This document shows positions 1 through 7,634 of a DNA stretch of 64,000 nucleotides, piece by piece. How positions within the stretch are numbered: position 1 is the first letter of the stretch; each line of letters begins with the position of its first letter. The position numbers and the translations under genes are program-made. The DNA comes from Porphyrobacter sp. (lineage in GTDB: Bacteria > Pseudomonadota > Alphaproteobacteria > Sphingomonadales > Sphingomonadaceae). The stretch spans positions 1 through 64,000 of the forward strand of contig JAPZRO010000001.1 of assembly GCA_027531395.1 (NCBI GenBank), written 5' to 3'. The notes under the pieces are model-generated. The model saw only the letters and a program-made list of their open reading frames with translations. It was not told where the DNA came from and made no database searches.

Positions 1-149
1 GGGGCCCCCGGCGCCGGGCGTCGGCGGCCGGCCCGCCCGGGGGGGGCGGCGGCGGGGGGGGGGGGGGGGGGGGGGGGGGGGCGGGGGGGGGGGCGCGCCC
101 CCGCCGCGCGGCGGGGGGGGGGGGGGGCGGGCCCCCCCCCCCCCCCCCC
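1..149. other. G/C-only low-complexity contig end, probable artefact
   Basis: This stretch is almost entirely G and C, with long G runs, a final C run and a single T near position 21. Nothing else in the window looks like it and it cannot be read as a gene. It resembles the poly-G or low-quality ends seen at assembly contig edges rather than genomic DNA. Ordinary mixed sequence resumes at about 150. Confidence 0.7.
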
Positions 150-186
150 ACGGCGGTGGTGGCAAGCGCCGAGCACCCACCCCCAA

Positions 187-206
187 CCCCTCCCTCAAGG
201 GAGGGG
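187..206 (-). terminator. C/G palindrome just after rsh, terminator-like
   Basis: A perfect 9-bp inverted repeat (CCCCTCCCT, loop CA, AGGGAGGGG) lies 11 bases beyond the rsh stop codon. There is no clear T tract, so termination is only suggested. A related C/G palindrome occurs at 58524-58547, so it may instead be a dispersed intergenic repeat. Confidence 0.45.
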
Positions 207-216
207 AGCAGAAAGA

Positions 217-2307
217 TCACTGCCGCTCCGCCTGCGCCACGGCGTCGCTCGCGCGCAGGGCCGACAGGATGCGGTTGAGGTGGGCCACGTCCTCAACCTC
301 GACCTCGATGTCGTAGGTCACGAAGGGATGGTCGATCTGGGCCTGCATCAGCGTGATGATGTTGGCCTTGTTCTGCGCAAAGATGCCCGCCATCTCCGCC
401 AGCGTGCCGAGCCGGTCGTAGATCGTCACCGACAGCTGGCCGGTCGCGCCGACCGAGCGGTTGCCCCAGGCAAGGTCGATCCAGTCGCTGTCGATCCCGC
501 TCGCCAGTTCCATGCAGTCGATCGCGTGGACCAGCACGGTCTCGCCCTTGCGGCGAATGCCGACGATGCGGTCTCCGGGGACGGGGTGGCAGCACGGGGC
601 AAGGTCGAAGGCGACGCCCGGGGTGAGACCGCGGATCGAGATCGCCCGCTCGCGCCGTTCCCAGTGCTCGTCCTCGGCGATCCCGGCAGTGCAGCCGGGG
701 ACCAGCGCCTCCATCACCTCGCGGTCGGCGATTTTGGCCGCGCCGATGGCGTACATCAGATCGTCAGGCTCCTCCATGCCCAACCGGTGCGCGGCGGCGC
801 GGATCGCCTTCTTACCGATCCGAGCGGGCACGCGCGCGGCGATCTCGTCGAACAGCTTGGCCCCGATCTCTGCGACCTCGGCGCGCTCCTTCATGCGCAC
901 CGCACGGCGGATCGCGGCGCGCGCCTTGCCGGTGACGACGAAGGCAAGCCACGACAGCTGCGGCGTCGCGTGGGGGTTCTTGATGATCTCCACCACATCG
1001 CCGTTGTTGAGCGGCGTTCTCAGCGGCATGTGGCGCCCGTTGATCTTCACGCCGGCCGTCTGGCTGCCGAGGTTGGTGTGGACCGCGAAGGCGAAGTCGA
1101 CCGCGGTCGCGCCCTTGGGCAGCTGGAACAGCGCGCCCTTGGGAGTGAAGGCGAAGATCCGGTCCTGATAGATCGCAAGCCGCGTGTGTTCGAGCAGCTC
1201 CTCGGCATCGTGGCTGGCATCGACGATCTCGATCAGATCGCGCAGCCAGCCGACCGCGCCGTCGGGCTTGTCGCCCTGCTTGTAGGCCCAGTGCGCGGCG
1301 AGGCCGAATTCGTTGGTGCGGTGCATTTCGCGGGTGCGGATCTGCACTTCGACGCGCATCGAGTTCTCGTACATCAGCGAGGTGTGCAAGCTGCGGTAGC
1401 CGTTCGACTTGGGGGTCGAGATATAGTCCTTGAAGCGCCCCGGCAGGAACTGCCAGGTGGTGTGGAGGATGCCGAGCGCGCGGTAGCAGTCCTCCTCAGT
1501 ATCGGTCAGCACGCGGAAGGCCATGATGTCGGTCACCTGCTCGAAGCTGACGTGCCTTTCGGCCATCTTGTGCCAGATCGAATAGGGGTGCTTCTCGCGC
1601 CCGTAGACCTCGACCTTGAGGCCCGCTTCGGCGAGGCGCTGCTTCATCTTGAGCGCAATCGCATCGACCTGCCCGCCATCCTGCGAGCGCAGCGCATCAA
1701 GCCGCGCGGAGATCGTGGCATAGGCCTCGGGCTCCAGCTCGCGGAAAGCCAGCGCCTGCATCTCGTGCATGTATTCGTACATCCCCACCCGCTCGGCGAG
1801 GGGGGCGTAGATATCCATCGTCTCGCGAGCGATGCGCTGGCGCTTTTCGGGCGACTTGATGAAGTGCAGCGTGCGCATGTTGTGCAGGCGGTCGGCGAGC
1901 TTGACCAGCAGAACGCGGATGTCTTCGGACATTGCCAGCAGGAACTTGCGCAGGTTCTCTGCCGCGCGCTCGTTCTCGGGCATGGTCTCGATCTTGGAGA
2001 GCTTGGTCACCCCGTCGACCAGCCGCGCGACCTCGGGGCCGAAATGGGCCTCGATATCGTCGATCGTGGCGAGGGTATCTTCCACCGTGTCGTGCAGCAG
2101 CGCGGTGATGATGGTCGCCTGATCGAGCTTGAGATCGGTCATCAGCCCGGCGACTTCGACCGGGTGCGAGAAATAGGGATCGCCGCTGGCGCGCTTCTGG
2201 CTGCCGTGCTTCTGGACGGTATAGACATAGGCGCGATTGAGCATCGCCTCGTCGGCGTTGGAATCGTAATCGAGGACCTTCTCGACGAGTTCGTACTGGC
2301 GCAGCAT
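217..2307 (-). CDS. rsh: Bifunctional (p)ppGpp synthetase/hydrolase, RelA/SpoT family
   Basis: This 696-residue protein makes and degrades the stringent-response alarmone (p)ppGpp. The N-terminal HD hydrolase domain keeps its metal-ligand motifs (SHP near residue 48, HDTVED at 72-77). The synthetase domain (about 240-350) has the RFKD signature typical of bifunctional enzymes rather than the acidic version of synthetase-only RelA. A TGS domain follows at about 385-450 and a C-terminal ACT domain at about 620-696. Length is normal for alphaproteobacterial Rsh. The ATG is preceded by AGGGG. A single long RSH protein is what is expected in this class, so it is probably the main (p)ppGpp enzyme. 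Confidence 0.95.
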   Translation of the reverse strand: MLRQYELVEKVLDYDSNADEAMLNRAYVYTVQKHGSQKRASGDPYFSHPVEVAGLMTDLKLDQATIITALLHDTVEDTLATIDDIEAHFGPEVARLVDGVTKLSKIETMPENERAAENLRKFLLAMSEDIRVLLVKLADRLHNMRTLHFIKSPEKRQRIARETMDIYAPLAERVGMYEYMHEMQALAFRELEPEAYATISARLDALRSQDGGQVDAIALKMKQRLAEAGLKVEVYGREKHPYSIWHKMAERHVSFEQVTDIMAFRVLTDTEEDCYRALGILHTTWQFLPGRFKDYISTPKSNGYRSLHTSLMYENSMRVEVQIRTREMHRTNEFGLAAHWAYKQGDKPDGAVGWLRDLIEIVDASHDAEELLEHTRLAIYQDRIFAFTPKGALFQLPKGATAVDFAFAVHTNLGSQTAGVKINGRHMPLRTPLNNGDVVEIIKNPHATPQLSWLAFVVTGKARAAIRRAVRMKERAEVAEIGAKLFDEIAARVPARIGKKAIRAAAHRLGMEEPDDLMYAIGAAKIADREVMEALVPGCTAGIAEDEHWERRERAISIRGLTPGVAFDLAPCCHPVPGDRIVGIRRKGETVLVHAIDCMELASGIDSDWIDLAWGNRSVGATGQLSVTIYDRLGTLAEMAGIFAQNKANIITLMQAQIDHPFVTYDIEVEVEDVAHLNRILSALRASDAVAQAERQ

Positions 2308-2418
2308 CCCCTGCTATGTGCTGCGCCTTGCCCCATAATGCAATGCGCGACTGCACCGGGGTCAGCGGCAATTCCTCCGGGCGAGGCAGGCAGGGCATGG
2401 ACAAGCGCTGTCGATTCT

Positions 2419-2432
2419 TGATAACGTTCACA
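2419..2432 (+). promoter_or_regulatory. Candidate LacI-family operator upstream of the GH16 gene
   Basis: The sequence TGATAACGTTCACA is centred on the palindrome AACGTT, the core typical of LacI-family operators. It lies about 36 bases before the glycosidase start codon. No regulator gene is present in the window. The assignment rests on motif resemblance only. Confidence 0.4.
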
Positions 2433-2467
2433 ACAACGAAAAGAGATCAGACGGAGAGGATATCGCC

Positions 2468-3400
2468 ATGCGCATCCACCATTGGTTGCTGCAGGTTGCA
2501 GCGCTGGCCCTGTTGGCCGGCTGCGGAGGCGAAGACGGGCCAGCTGCGCCGCCGCCCGGTGCAATCGGCGGGGGGCCGACCCCGACGCCCTCTCCGTCCC
2601 CCACACCGCCACCCACCACCCGGGCCTTTGCCGAGGAATTCAACGGCCCTCAGCTCAACGCGGCGATCTGGAAGGCGGAAGGGCCCAATTTCTGGGTCAA
2701 CAACGAACTTCAGGCCTATGTGAACAGTCCCGACACGATTGCCCTGCGCAGCAATGTCGCAGGCGCAGATGGGGGCGTGCTGGTGCTCAAGCCGAAATGG
2801 GCGCCGGGTCAGGATCCCCGCAGCGACCGCAAGGCCGACTTCCAGTCAGGCCGGATCGACACCCGTGGAGCCTATGATTTCACCTACGGCAAGGCAGAAG
2901 CGCGGATCAGGATGTCCGAACTCACCGGCGTCTGGCCGGCCTTCTGGCTGCTCGGCAATGACACCTGGCCGGCCACGGGCGAGATCGACATCATGGAATT
3001 CGTGGGCGAGCCCGGCTGGATTTCCGCAGCGCTGCATGGCTCGGGCTATTCCGGCGCGAATGCGCTGTCCCGGCGCTACAACTTCCCCGCCGGCGTGCGG
3101 GTCAGCGACTGGCACATCTACGGCGTCGAATGGAGCCGGACCGCCATCGTGTTTTCGGTCGACGGCAACGAGTTCTTCCGCGTGACGCGCAGCGAGGTGG
3201 AGCGGTCAGGCCCGTGGGCTTTCGACAGCCCCAAGCACATCATCCTGAATTTCGCGCTGGGCGGGGATTACCCCTTCGGCGTGAACGGCGTGACCGCGCC
3301 CTATCGCGGCCTGCCGCAGCCTACTGTCGATGCGATCAAGGCCGGGGAGGCCGAAATGCTGGTCGACTGGGTCAGAGTGACCCCGCCGCCCGCGCCTTAA
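2468..3400 (+). CDS. Glycoside hydrolase family 16 lipoprotein
   Basis: This 310-residue protein is a predicted lipid-anchored endo-beta-glucanase of family GH16 (laminarinase/agarase/carrageenase group). A signal peptide ends in the lipobox LLAGC with Cys19. A Pro/Thr/Ser-rich linker runs to about residue 50, and the beta-jelly-roll catalytic domain follows. The active-site strand EIDIME places the nucleophile at Glu172, the assisting Asp at 174 and the acid/base at Glu177, all intact. It stands alone, without a TonB-dependent receptor or sugar transporter beside it. A LacI-type operator-like site lies just upstream. A beta-1,3-glucan substrate is a reasonable guess but cannot be fixed from sequence. 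Confidence 0.92.
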   Translation: MRIHHWLLQVAALALLAGCGGEDGPAAPPPGAIGGGPTPTPSPSPTPPPTTRAFAEEFNGPQLNAAIWKAEGPNFWVNNELQAYVNSPDTIALRSNVAGADGGVLVLKPKWAPGQDPRSDRKADFQSGRIDTRGAYDFTYGKAEARIRMSELTGVWPAFWLLGNDTWPATGEIDIMEFVGEPGWISAALHGSGYSGANALSRRYNFPAGVRVSDWHIYGVEWSRTAIVFSVDGNEFFRVTRSEVERSGPWAFDSPKHIILNFALGGDYPFGVNGVTAPYRGLPQPTVDAIKAGEAEMLVDWVRVTPPPAP

Positions 3401-3430
3401 CGGCCGCCTGCCTCAACTCCACGTCGCGCT

Positions 3431-4288
3431 TTAGGACCACGTGGCTCTGGGCGGAAGGCTCATCAGGATCGCGTCGATGTTGCCGCCGGTCTTGAGGCCG
3501 AAGATCGTGCCGCGGTCGTAGACGAGGTTGAACTCGGCGTAGCGGCCCCGGTATTCGAACATCTGCGCCTCGTCGGCGGCATCGAAGGGCGTGTTCATCC
3601 GCTTCCTCACGATCGCGGGGAAGGCGGCGAGGAACTGCTTGCCGATGTCCTGGATGAAGGCGAAGTTGCGATCGAAGGCGGCATCATCCGCGCATTCGAG
3701 GTGGTCGCAGAAGATCCCGCCCACCCCGCGATGAACCTTGCGGTGCGGGATGTAGAAATATTCCTCCGCCCACTTGGAATAGCGCTCGTAATAGGTCGGA
3801 TTGTGCGGATCGCAGGCGGCCTGCATCGCGGCGTGGAATTCGGCGGTGTCCTCTTCATAGGGGATCGGCGGATTGAGGTCCGCCCCGCCGCCGAACCAGG
3901 CTTTGGTGGTGGTAAGGAAGCGGGTGTTCATGTGCACCGCGGGCACATGCGGGTTGCTCATGTGGGCGACAAGGCTGATGCCGGTCGCGGCAAAGCCGGG
4001 GTTCTCGGCGCTCGCGCCGTTGATGCTGCCGGCGAACTCCTTGGCGAAGCTGCCGCGCACGGTCGAGACATTGACCCCGACCTTCTCGAACACCTTGCCC
4101 TTCATCAGGCCCTGCGTGCCGCCGCCGGGATCGGGATTGCCCTCCTCCTCGCGCTTCCACGGGGTGTAGGTGAAGCTGGCGTCAGAGCCCGCCTCGCGTT
4201 CGATCGCCTCGAATTCGGCGCAAATCTGGTCGCGCAGGCTCTCGAACCACGCCTGCGCGCGGCCCGCATGTTGTGTCCAGTCCGTCAT
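3431..4288 (-). CDS. hemF: Oxygen-dependent coproporphyrinogen III oxidase
   Basis: This 285-residue enzyme performs the aerobic oxidative decarboxylation of coproporphyrinogen III to protoporphyrinogen IX in haem (and any chlorophyll) synthesis. Conserved HemF segments are evident: FEAIE near the N-terminus, the HMNTRF and GGGADLNP region, the HRGVGGIFCDH region, and FNLVYDRGT near the C-terminus. The reading frame is open further upstream, but the ATG beginning MTDWTQ gives the normal family length and start context, so I chose it. It is divergent from the PdeM-like gene. No other haem gene is nearby. Confidence 0.95.
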   Translation of the reverse strand: MTDWTQHAGRAQAWFESLRDQICAEFEAIEREAGSDASFTYTPWKREEEGNPDPGGGTQGLMKGKVFEKVGVNVSTVRGSFAKEFAGSINGASAENPGFAATGISLVAHMSNPHVPAVHMNTRFLTTTKAWFGGGADLNPPIPYEEDTAEFHAAMQAACDPHNPTYYERYSKWAEEYFYIPHRKVHRGVGGIFCDHLECADDAAFDRNFAFIQDIGKQFLAAFPAIVRKRMNTPFDAADEAQMFEYRGRYAEFNLVYDRGTIFGLKTGGNIDAILMSLPPRATWS

Positions 4289-4391
4289 ACATCCCCGTCC
4301 GTCATTTGCCCGCACCATAGGCGATGAAGCGCGCCGCACAAGTCCCGCACCGGCATTGCCAAGGCGAATCTTTGCGGGCAATGACAGCAGC

Positions 4392-5099
4392 ATGGTTCGC
4401 GCTATGTTCGCCCCCTTCCCCTTTGCCGGACACGAGTTGGCGCTCGGGAGCGGCCGCGCGCTCTACTGGCCGGCCGAGCGTGCGCTGCTGGTCGCCGACC
4501 TGCATCTGGAGAAGGCGAGCTGGTTTGCGGCCAGAGGCTCGATGCTCCCGCCCTATGACAGCCGCGACACGCTCGAGCGGCTGGCGGATGCAGTGCGCGA
4601 GACGGGGGCGCGGCGGGTGATCACGCTCGGCGACAATTTCCACGATGATGCGGGCGCGCTCCGGCTCGATGCCCATTGCACCGGGATGCTCGAAGCGCTG
4701 ACGCGGGCTTTGGACTGGGTGTGGATCACCGGCAACCACGACGAGGCACTGCCCCGCGGCTTCGGCGGGGCGATCGTGCCGGAGCTGGAACTGGGCGGGG
4801 TGATCCTGCGCCACGAAGCGCGAGCAGGCGAGACCGCGCCCGAGATGTCGGGCCACTACCACCCCAAGCTCAGAGTCAATGTCCGCAACCGCCATATCGC
4901 CCGGCCCTGCGCGGTCATGGGCCGCAGCCACAGCGGGGCCGAGCGCATGATCCTCCCCGCCTTCGGCAGCCTCACCGGCGGGCTCGACGCCGCCCACCCC
5001 GAGATCCTCGGCGCGCTGCAACCCGCCCGCGCCATCGAAGCGCTGATGCCCGCCAAGGGCCGCATCGCCCGCTTCCCGCTGTGGCAGGCGGCGGCGTGA
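4392..5099 (+). CDS. pdeM: PdeM-type metallophosphoesterase (ligase-associated)
   Basis: This calcineurin-like phosphoesterase of about 235 residues matches the 'ligase-associated DNA damage response endonuclease PdeM' family. Metal-binding motifs are complete: DLH at 36-38, GDNFHDD, GNHDEAL, and HYHPK in place of the usual GHxH. Family members normally sit with a DNA ligase and an Lhr-like helicase, but neither is visible here. ATG at 4392 and ATG at 4404 are both possible starts. Its TGA overlaps the ATG of the next gene by one base, suggesting translational coupling. Confidence 0.82.
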   Translation: MVRAMFAPFPFAGHELALGSGRALYWPAERALLVADLHLEKASWFAARGSMLPPYDSRDTLERLADAVRETGARRVITLGDNFHDDAGALRLDAHCTGMLEALTRALDWVWITGNHDEALPRGFGGAIVPELELGGVILRHEARAGETAPEMSGHYHPKLRVNVRNRHIARPCAVMGRSHSGAERMILPAFGSLTGGLDAAHPEILGALQPARAIEALMPAKGRIARFPLWQAAA

Positions 5100-5557
5100 T
5101 GGAGTTCGCGCCGTTGGCCTATTTGTGGGGCACACTTACGGTGTGGCACATGGCGATCTGGATCGTATTGCCACTGCTGATGGGAGTGGTTTTGTCATTG
5201 TGCGTTGGCCAGCCAGTGCTCTGGAAAACGCTGCTCTGGAAAACGCTGCCATTACACCTGGCCGTGCTGGCGATCGCTTATGGAATCTTCGCGCTGATCT
5301 TCGGTCAAGTATTTGGCGACAAGTACTCTTGGTCGCAGCTATGGCCGAGCGGCACGGTGCTTGGCGGATCGTTCGGCGCACTGGTATTTTTCGAGCGCTC
5401 TGCAAACAGGCCACCCACCGCTTTTGGCCTCATTGGCGTGGCGATGGCCGCCGTGTTCTATACATTCTGCATTTGGCTGTTCCCACGCATCCTCGGTTTT
5501 GGCCTAATCGACTTCCCAAGATATGCGTGGGCAGTGCACCTTTACCGCGCCCCCTAA
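5099..5557 (+). CDS. Small polytopic membrane protein, unknown function
   Basis: This predicted 152-residue membrane protein has about four hydrophobic segments (roughly residues 8-35, 50-72, 85-98 and 112-138). I do not recognise a family. Its start overlaps the pdeM stop (TGATG), so the two are probably co-transcribed. Base composition is visibly richer in A/T than its neighbours, and it contains an exact 15-bp tandem duplication (5219-5248) giving a repeated WKTLL motif. These features suggest a young or poorly constrained gene, possibly acquired. Confidence 0.6.
   Translation: MEFAPLAYLWGTLTVWHMAIWIVLPLLMGVVLSLCVGQPVLWKTLLWKTLPLHLAVLAIAYGIFALIFGQVFGDKYSWSQLWPSGTVLGGSFGALVFFERSANRPPTAFGLIGVAMAAVFYTFCIWLFPRILGFGLIDFPRYAWAVHLYRAP
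5219..5248 (+). repeat. Exact 15-bp tandem duplication inside a membrane-protein gene
   Basis: CTCTGGAAAACGCTG occurs twice back to back. Because 15 is a multiple of three the frame is kept and five residues are duplicated in the loop before the second membrane segment. It looks like a recent slippage duplication. Confidence 0.9.
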
Positions 5558-5631
5558 GACTCCACCTAGCCTTAACGCGCGTTTCGCTCTAAGGAGCGCG
5601 CAGGCACGCAGCCACAACAGGAGAACACCCC

Positions 5632-6174
5632 ATATCACGTCCACCCCGGCGCTCGTTGGCCCCGCCCGTAAAAAGCGGCCCGCGTTTTGATAACATGATC
5701 AACGTCCCCAAGGTCCGCGTCATTGACGACGAAGGCGAAAACCTTGGCGTGATGTACACCCGCGAAGCGATCGAGCAGGCCAACGAGAAGGGCCTGAACC
5801 TCGTCGAAGTGTCCCCCAATGCGGACCCGCCGGTGTGCAAGTTCCTCGATGTCGGCAAGTATCGCTACGAGGCCCAGAAGAAGGCCAACCTCGCGCGCAA
5901 AAGCCAGAAGACGCAGGACATTAAGGAAGTGAAGATGCGTCCGAACATCGACACGCACGATTATGACGTGAAGATGCGCAACGTGACCAAGTTCATCGAA
6001 CATGGCGACAAGGTGAAGATCACCCTGCGCTTCCGCGGGCGCGAAATGGCGCACCAGCACCTCGGCATGGATCTCTTGAAGCGGGTGCAGGACGACGTCG
6101 CCGAAGTCGCCAAGGTCGAAGCCTTCCCGCGCCTCGAAGGCCGCCAGATGCTGATGGTGCTGGCACCGAAGTAA
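5632..6174 (+). CDS. infC: Translation initiation factor IF-3
   Basis: IF-3 binds the 30S subunit and checks start-codon and initiator tRNA pairing. The N-terminal domain ([18 protein letters not shown] onward), basic linker and C-terminal domain ending in LMVLAPK are all present. There is no ATG or GTG at the expected N-terminus. The frame is open back to a TAA at 5590-5592, and an ATA codon at 5632 lies 8 bases after a strong AGGAG (5619-5623). Starting there gives 180 residues, the standard IF-3 length. Rare AUU/AUC/AUA starts are the known autoregulatory device of infC, since IF-3 discriminates against them. TTG at 5656 (172 residues) and ATG at 5698 (158 residues) are alternatives. rpmI and rplT are not downstream. 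Confidence 0.93.
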   Translation: MSRPPRRSLAPPVKSGPRFDNMINVPKVRVIDDEGENLGVMYTREAIEQANEKGLNLVEVSPNADPPVCKFLDVGKYRYEAQKKANLARKSQKTQDIKEVKMRPNIDTHDYDVKMRNVTKFIEHGDKVKITLRFRGREMAHQHLGMDLLKRVQDDVAEVAKVEAFPRLEGRQMLMVLAPK

Positions 6175-6189
6175 GAGCCGCAAGCCAGT

Positions 6190-6240
6190 CGCAAACGGAT
6201 CGAGGGGGCGGGCCTGCGGGCTCGCCCCGTTTCGTTTGCG
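6190..6240 (+). terminator. Long two-part hairpin after infC
   Basis: An outer 8-bp stem (CGCAAACG at 6190-6197 with CGTTTGCG at 6233-6240) encloses an inner 9-bp stem (GGGGCGGGC at 6205-6213 with GCTCGCCCC at 6220-6228, one G-U pair). The inner hairpin is followed by GTTTCGTTT. It begins 16 bases after the infC stop and is the likely terminator. Confidence 0.7.
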
Positions 6241-6402
6241 CGCCCGACGAACGGCTTCAAGGCTCGACCAAGTGCTGACGGAAACCGATTGCTGGCGACA
6301 CCGTTGGGCAGGTTCATGCTATTGAAAAGCTGCACCACCATAATGTTTCGGCCCCTCTCCAGCCCCCGCCGAGGGGCCAGCATCTCGGGAAACCTCGCGA
6401 CC

Positions 6403-7533
6403 ATGCCCTATCTCCCCCGCGCCTTTGCCCTGCCCGCGATCCTTGCCGGAGCGATGCTCGTCGGCGCTGCCCCCGCGGCCGCCCAGGCACCGCTTGGCGA
6501 GGCGGAGCTGGCGACTTTCGTCCCTTCCAAGACCCCCAACAGCGACAAGATCGATTATTCGATCTGGGACGAGGCGATGAAGAACATCGTCGTCTCGATG
6601 GGCCCGTCCCTGCGTGAAAGCGCGCCGCGACCCGACCCCAGCTTCGGCACCCGCCGCCAGTACGGCCATGTCTCGCGCTACCGGCTCGAAGGCACGCGGG
6701 TTATGTTCAGCTTCCTCGACACCGACGTGATCGCGAGCTTCACCGAGTATCGCAAGGATCTGGAGAACACGGCGAACATCGTGGACATCCAGTCACTGAG
6801 CCGCAACGAGCAGCTGGCCTACTGGATCAACCTCCACAACGTCGCGCTGGTCGAACAGATCGCCAATGCCTGGCCGGTGCGCCAGCCGAAGGACATCATG
6901 ATCGACGGCGTTCCGCTCGACGAGGCGCGTTTCATCACCGTGGAAGGCATCAAGCTCAGCCCGCGCGATATCCGCGAGAAGATCGTCTATCGCCACTGGA
7001 AGGACCCGGCGGTGATCTACGGCTTCTGGCGCGGCGAGATCGGCGGGCCTTCGCTCCAGCGCGAGGCCTTCAATGCCGACAATGTCGGGCGGCTGCTGAT
7101 CCGCGGCGCGGCGGACTTCATCAACTCGCTGCGCGGCACGCAGGATCTGGGCGACCGGCTGCAGGTGTCCGAGCTCTACAAGGAAGCCGCACCCTACTAC
7201 TTCCCCAATTTCGAGGCGGACCTGCGCGCCCACCTCACCCGTTATGCCGACGAGCCGACCGCGGCGCTGCTCGCGAGGACCAGCGGGGCCGATCCCGTGA
7301 TCGCCGAGCATGACATCGCCGATCTCGAAGGCGGCGCGCGCGAGCCGACCTATTCGAACATCACCTCGAACGGCCAGTCGGTCAGCTTCCGCATCCCGCA
7401 GAGCATGGCTGCCCTGCTCAAGGAGCGCGAGACCAAGTTCCAGGAGATCATCCGCCAGGGCCGCACCGGCACGGTGACCTTCAGCAACATCGATCTGCCG
7501 GGCGATCCCGAAGACAAGGGCGAGGTCGAGTAA
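6403..7533 (+). CDS. Secreted DUF547-domain protein (copy 1)
   Basis: This 376-residue protein has an N-terminal signal peptide (AAPAAAQ cleavage region near residue 27), so it is probably periplasmic. The body matches the DUF547 family, with the hallmark stretch NEQLAYWINLHN and the downstream FWRGEIGGPSLQ region. The biochemical role of DUF547 is unknown; some members have been compared to thiol-protease folds, which I cannot confirm. A paralogue with nearly the same core follows directly. The ATG at 6403 was chosen because it gives a clean signal peptide. Confidence 0.85.
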   Translation: MPYLPRAFALPAILAGAMLVGAAPAAAQAPLGEAELATFVPSKTPNSDKIDYSIWDEAMKNIVVSMGPSLRESAPRPDPSFGTRRQYGHVSRYRLEGTRVMFSFLDTDVIASFTEYRKDLENTANIVDIQSLSRNEQLAYWINLHNVALVEQIANAWPVRQPKDIMIDGVPLDEARFITVEGIKLSPRDIREKIVYRHWKDPAVIYGFWRGEIGGPSLQREAFNADNVGRLLIRGAADFINSLRGTQDLGDRLQVSELYKEAAPYYFPNFEADLRAHLTRYADEPTAALLARTSGADPVIAEHDIADLEGGAREPTYSNITSNGQSVSFRIPQSMAALLKERETKFQEIIRQGRTGTVTFSNIDLPGDPEDKGEVE

Positions 7534-7634
7534 CCACGCGCCGCGCGGCGCTGAATGCCTGTTCATCCCCGGTTTATCCGATTGAGATACCTTCTCTTTC
7601 GGACGGGCCGAATCCATCTGGTGGGAGAGATGAC

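Noticed and set aside
1..149. G-quadruplex or telomere-like structure
   Set aside because: The run lacks regular G-tract spacing and sits at the very end of the sequence; artefact is the simpler reading.
280..2421. A 713-codon open frame opposite rsh
   Set aside because: It mirrors a clear RSH gene on the other strand; such long antisense frames are expected in high-GC DNA and its protein has no recognisable domain.
5698..6174. infC starting at the internal ATG 5698
   Set aside because: It would remove the conserved [11 protein letters not shown] segment and has no Shine-Dalgarno; upstream ATA with AGGAG fits better.
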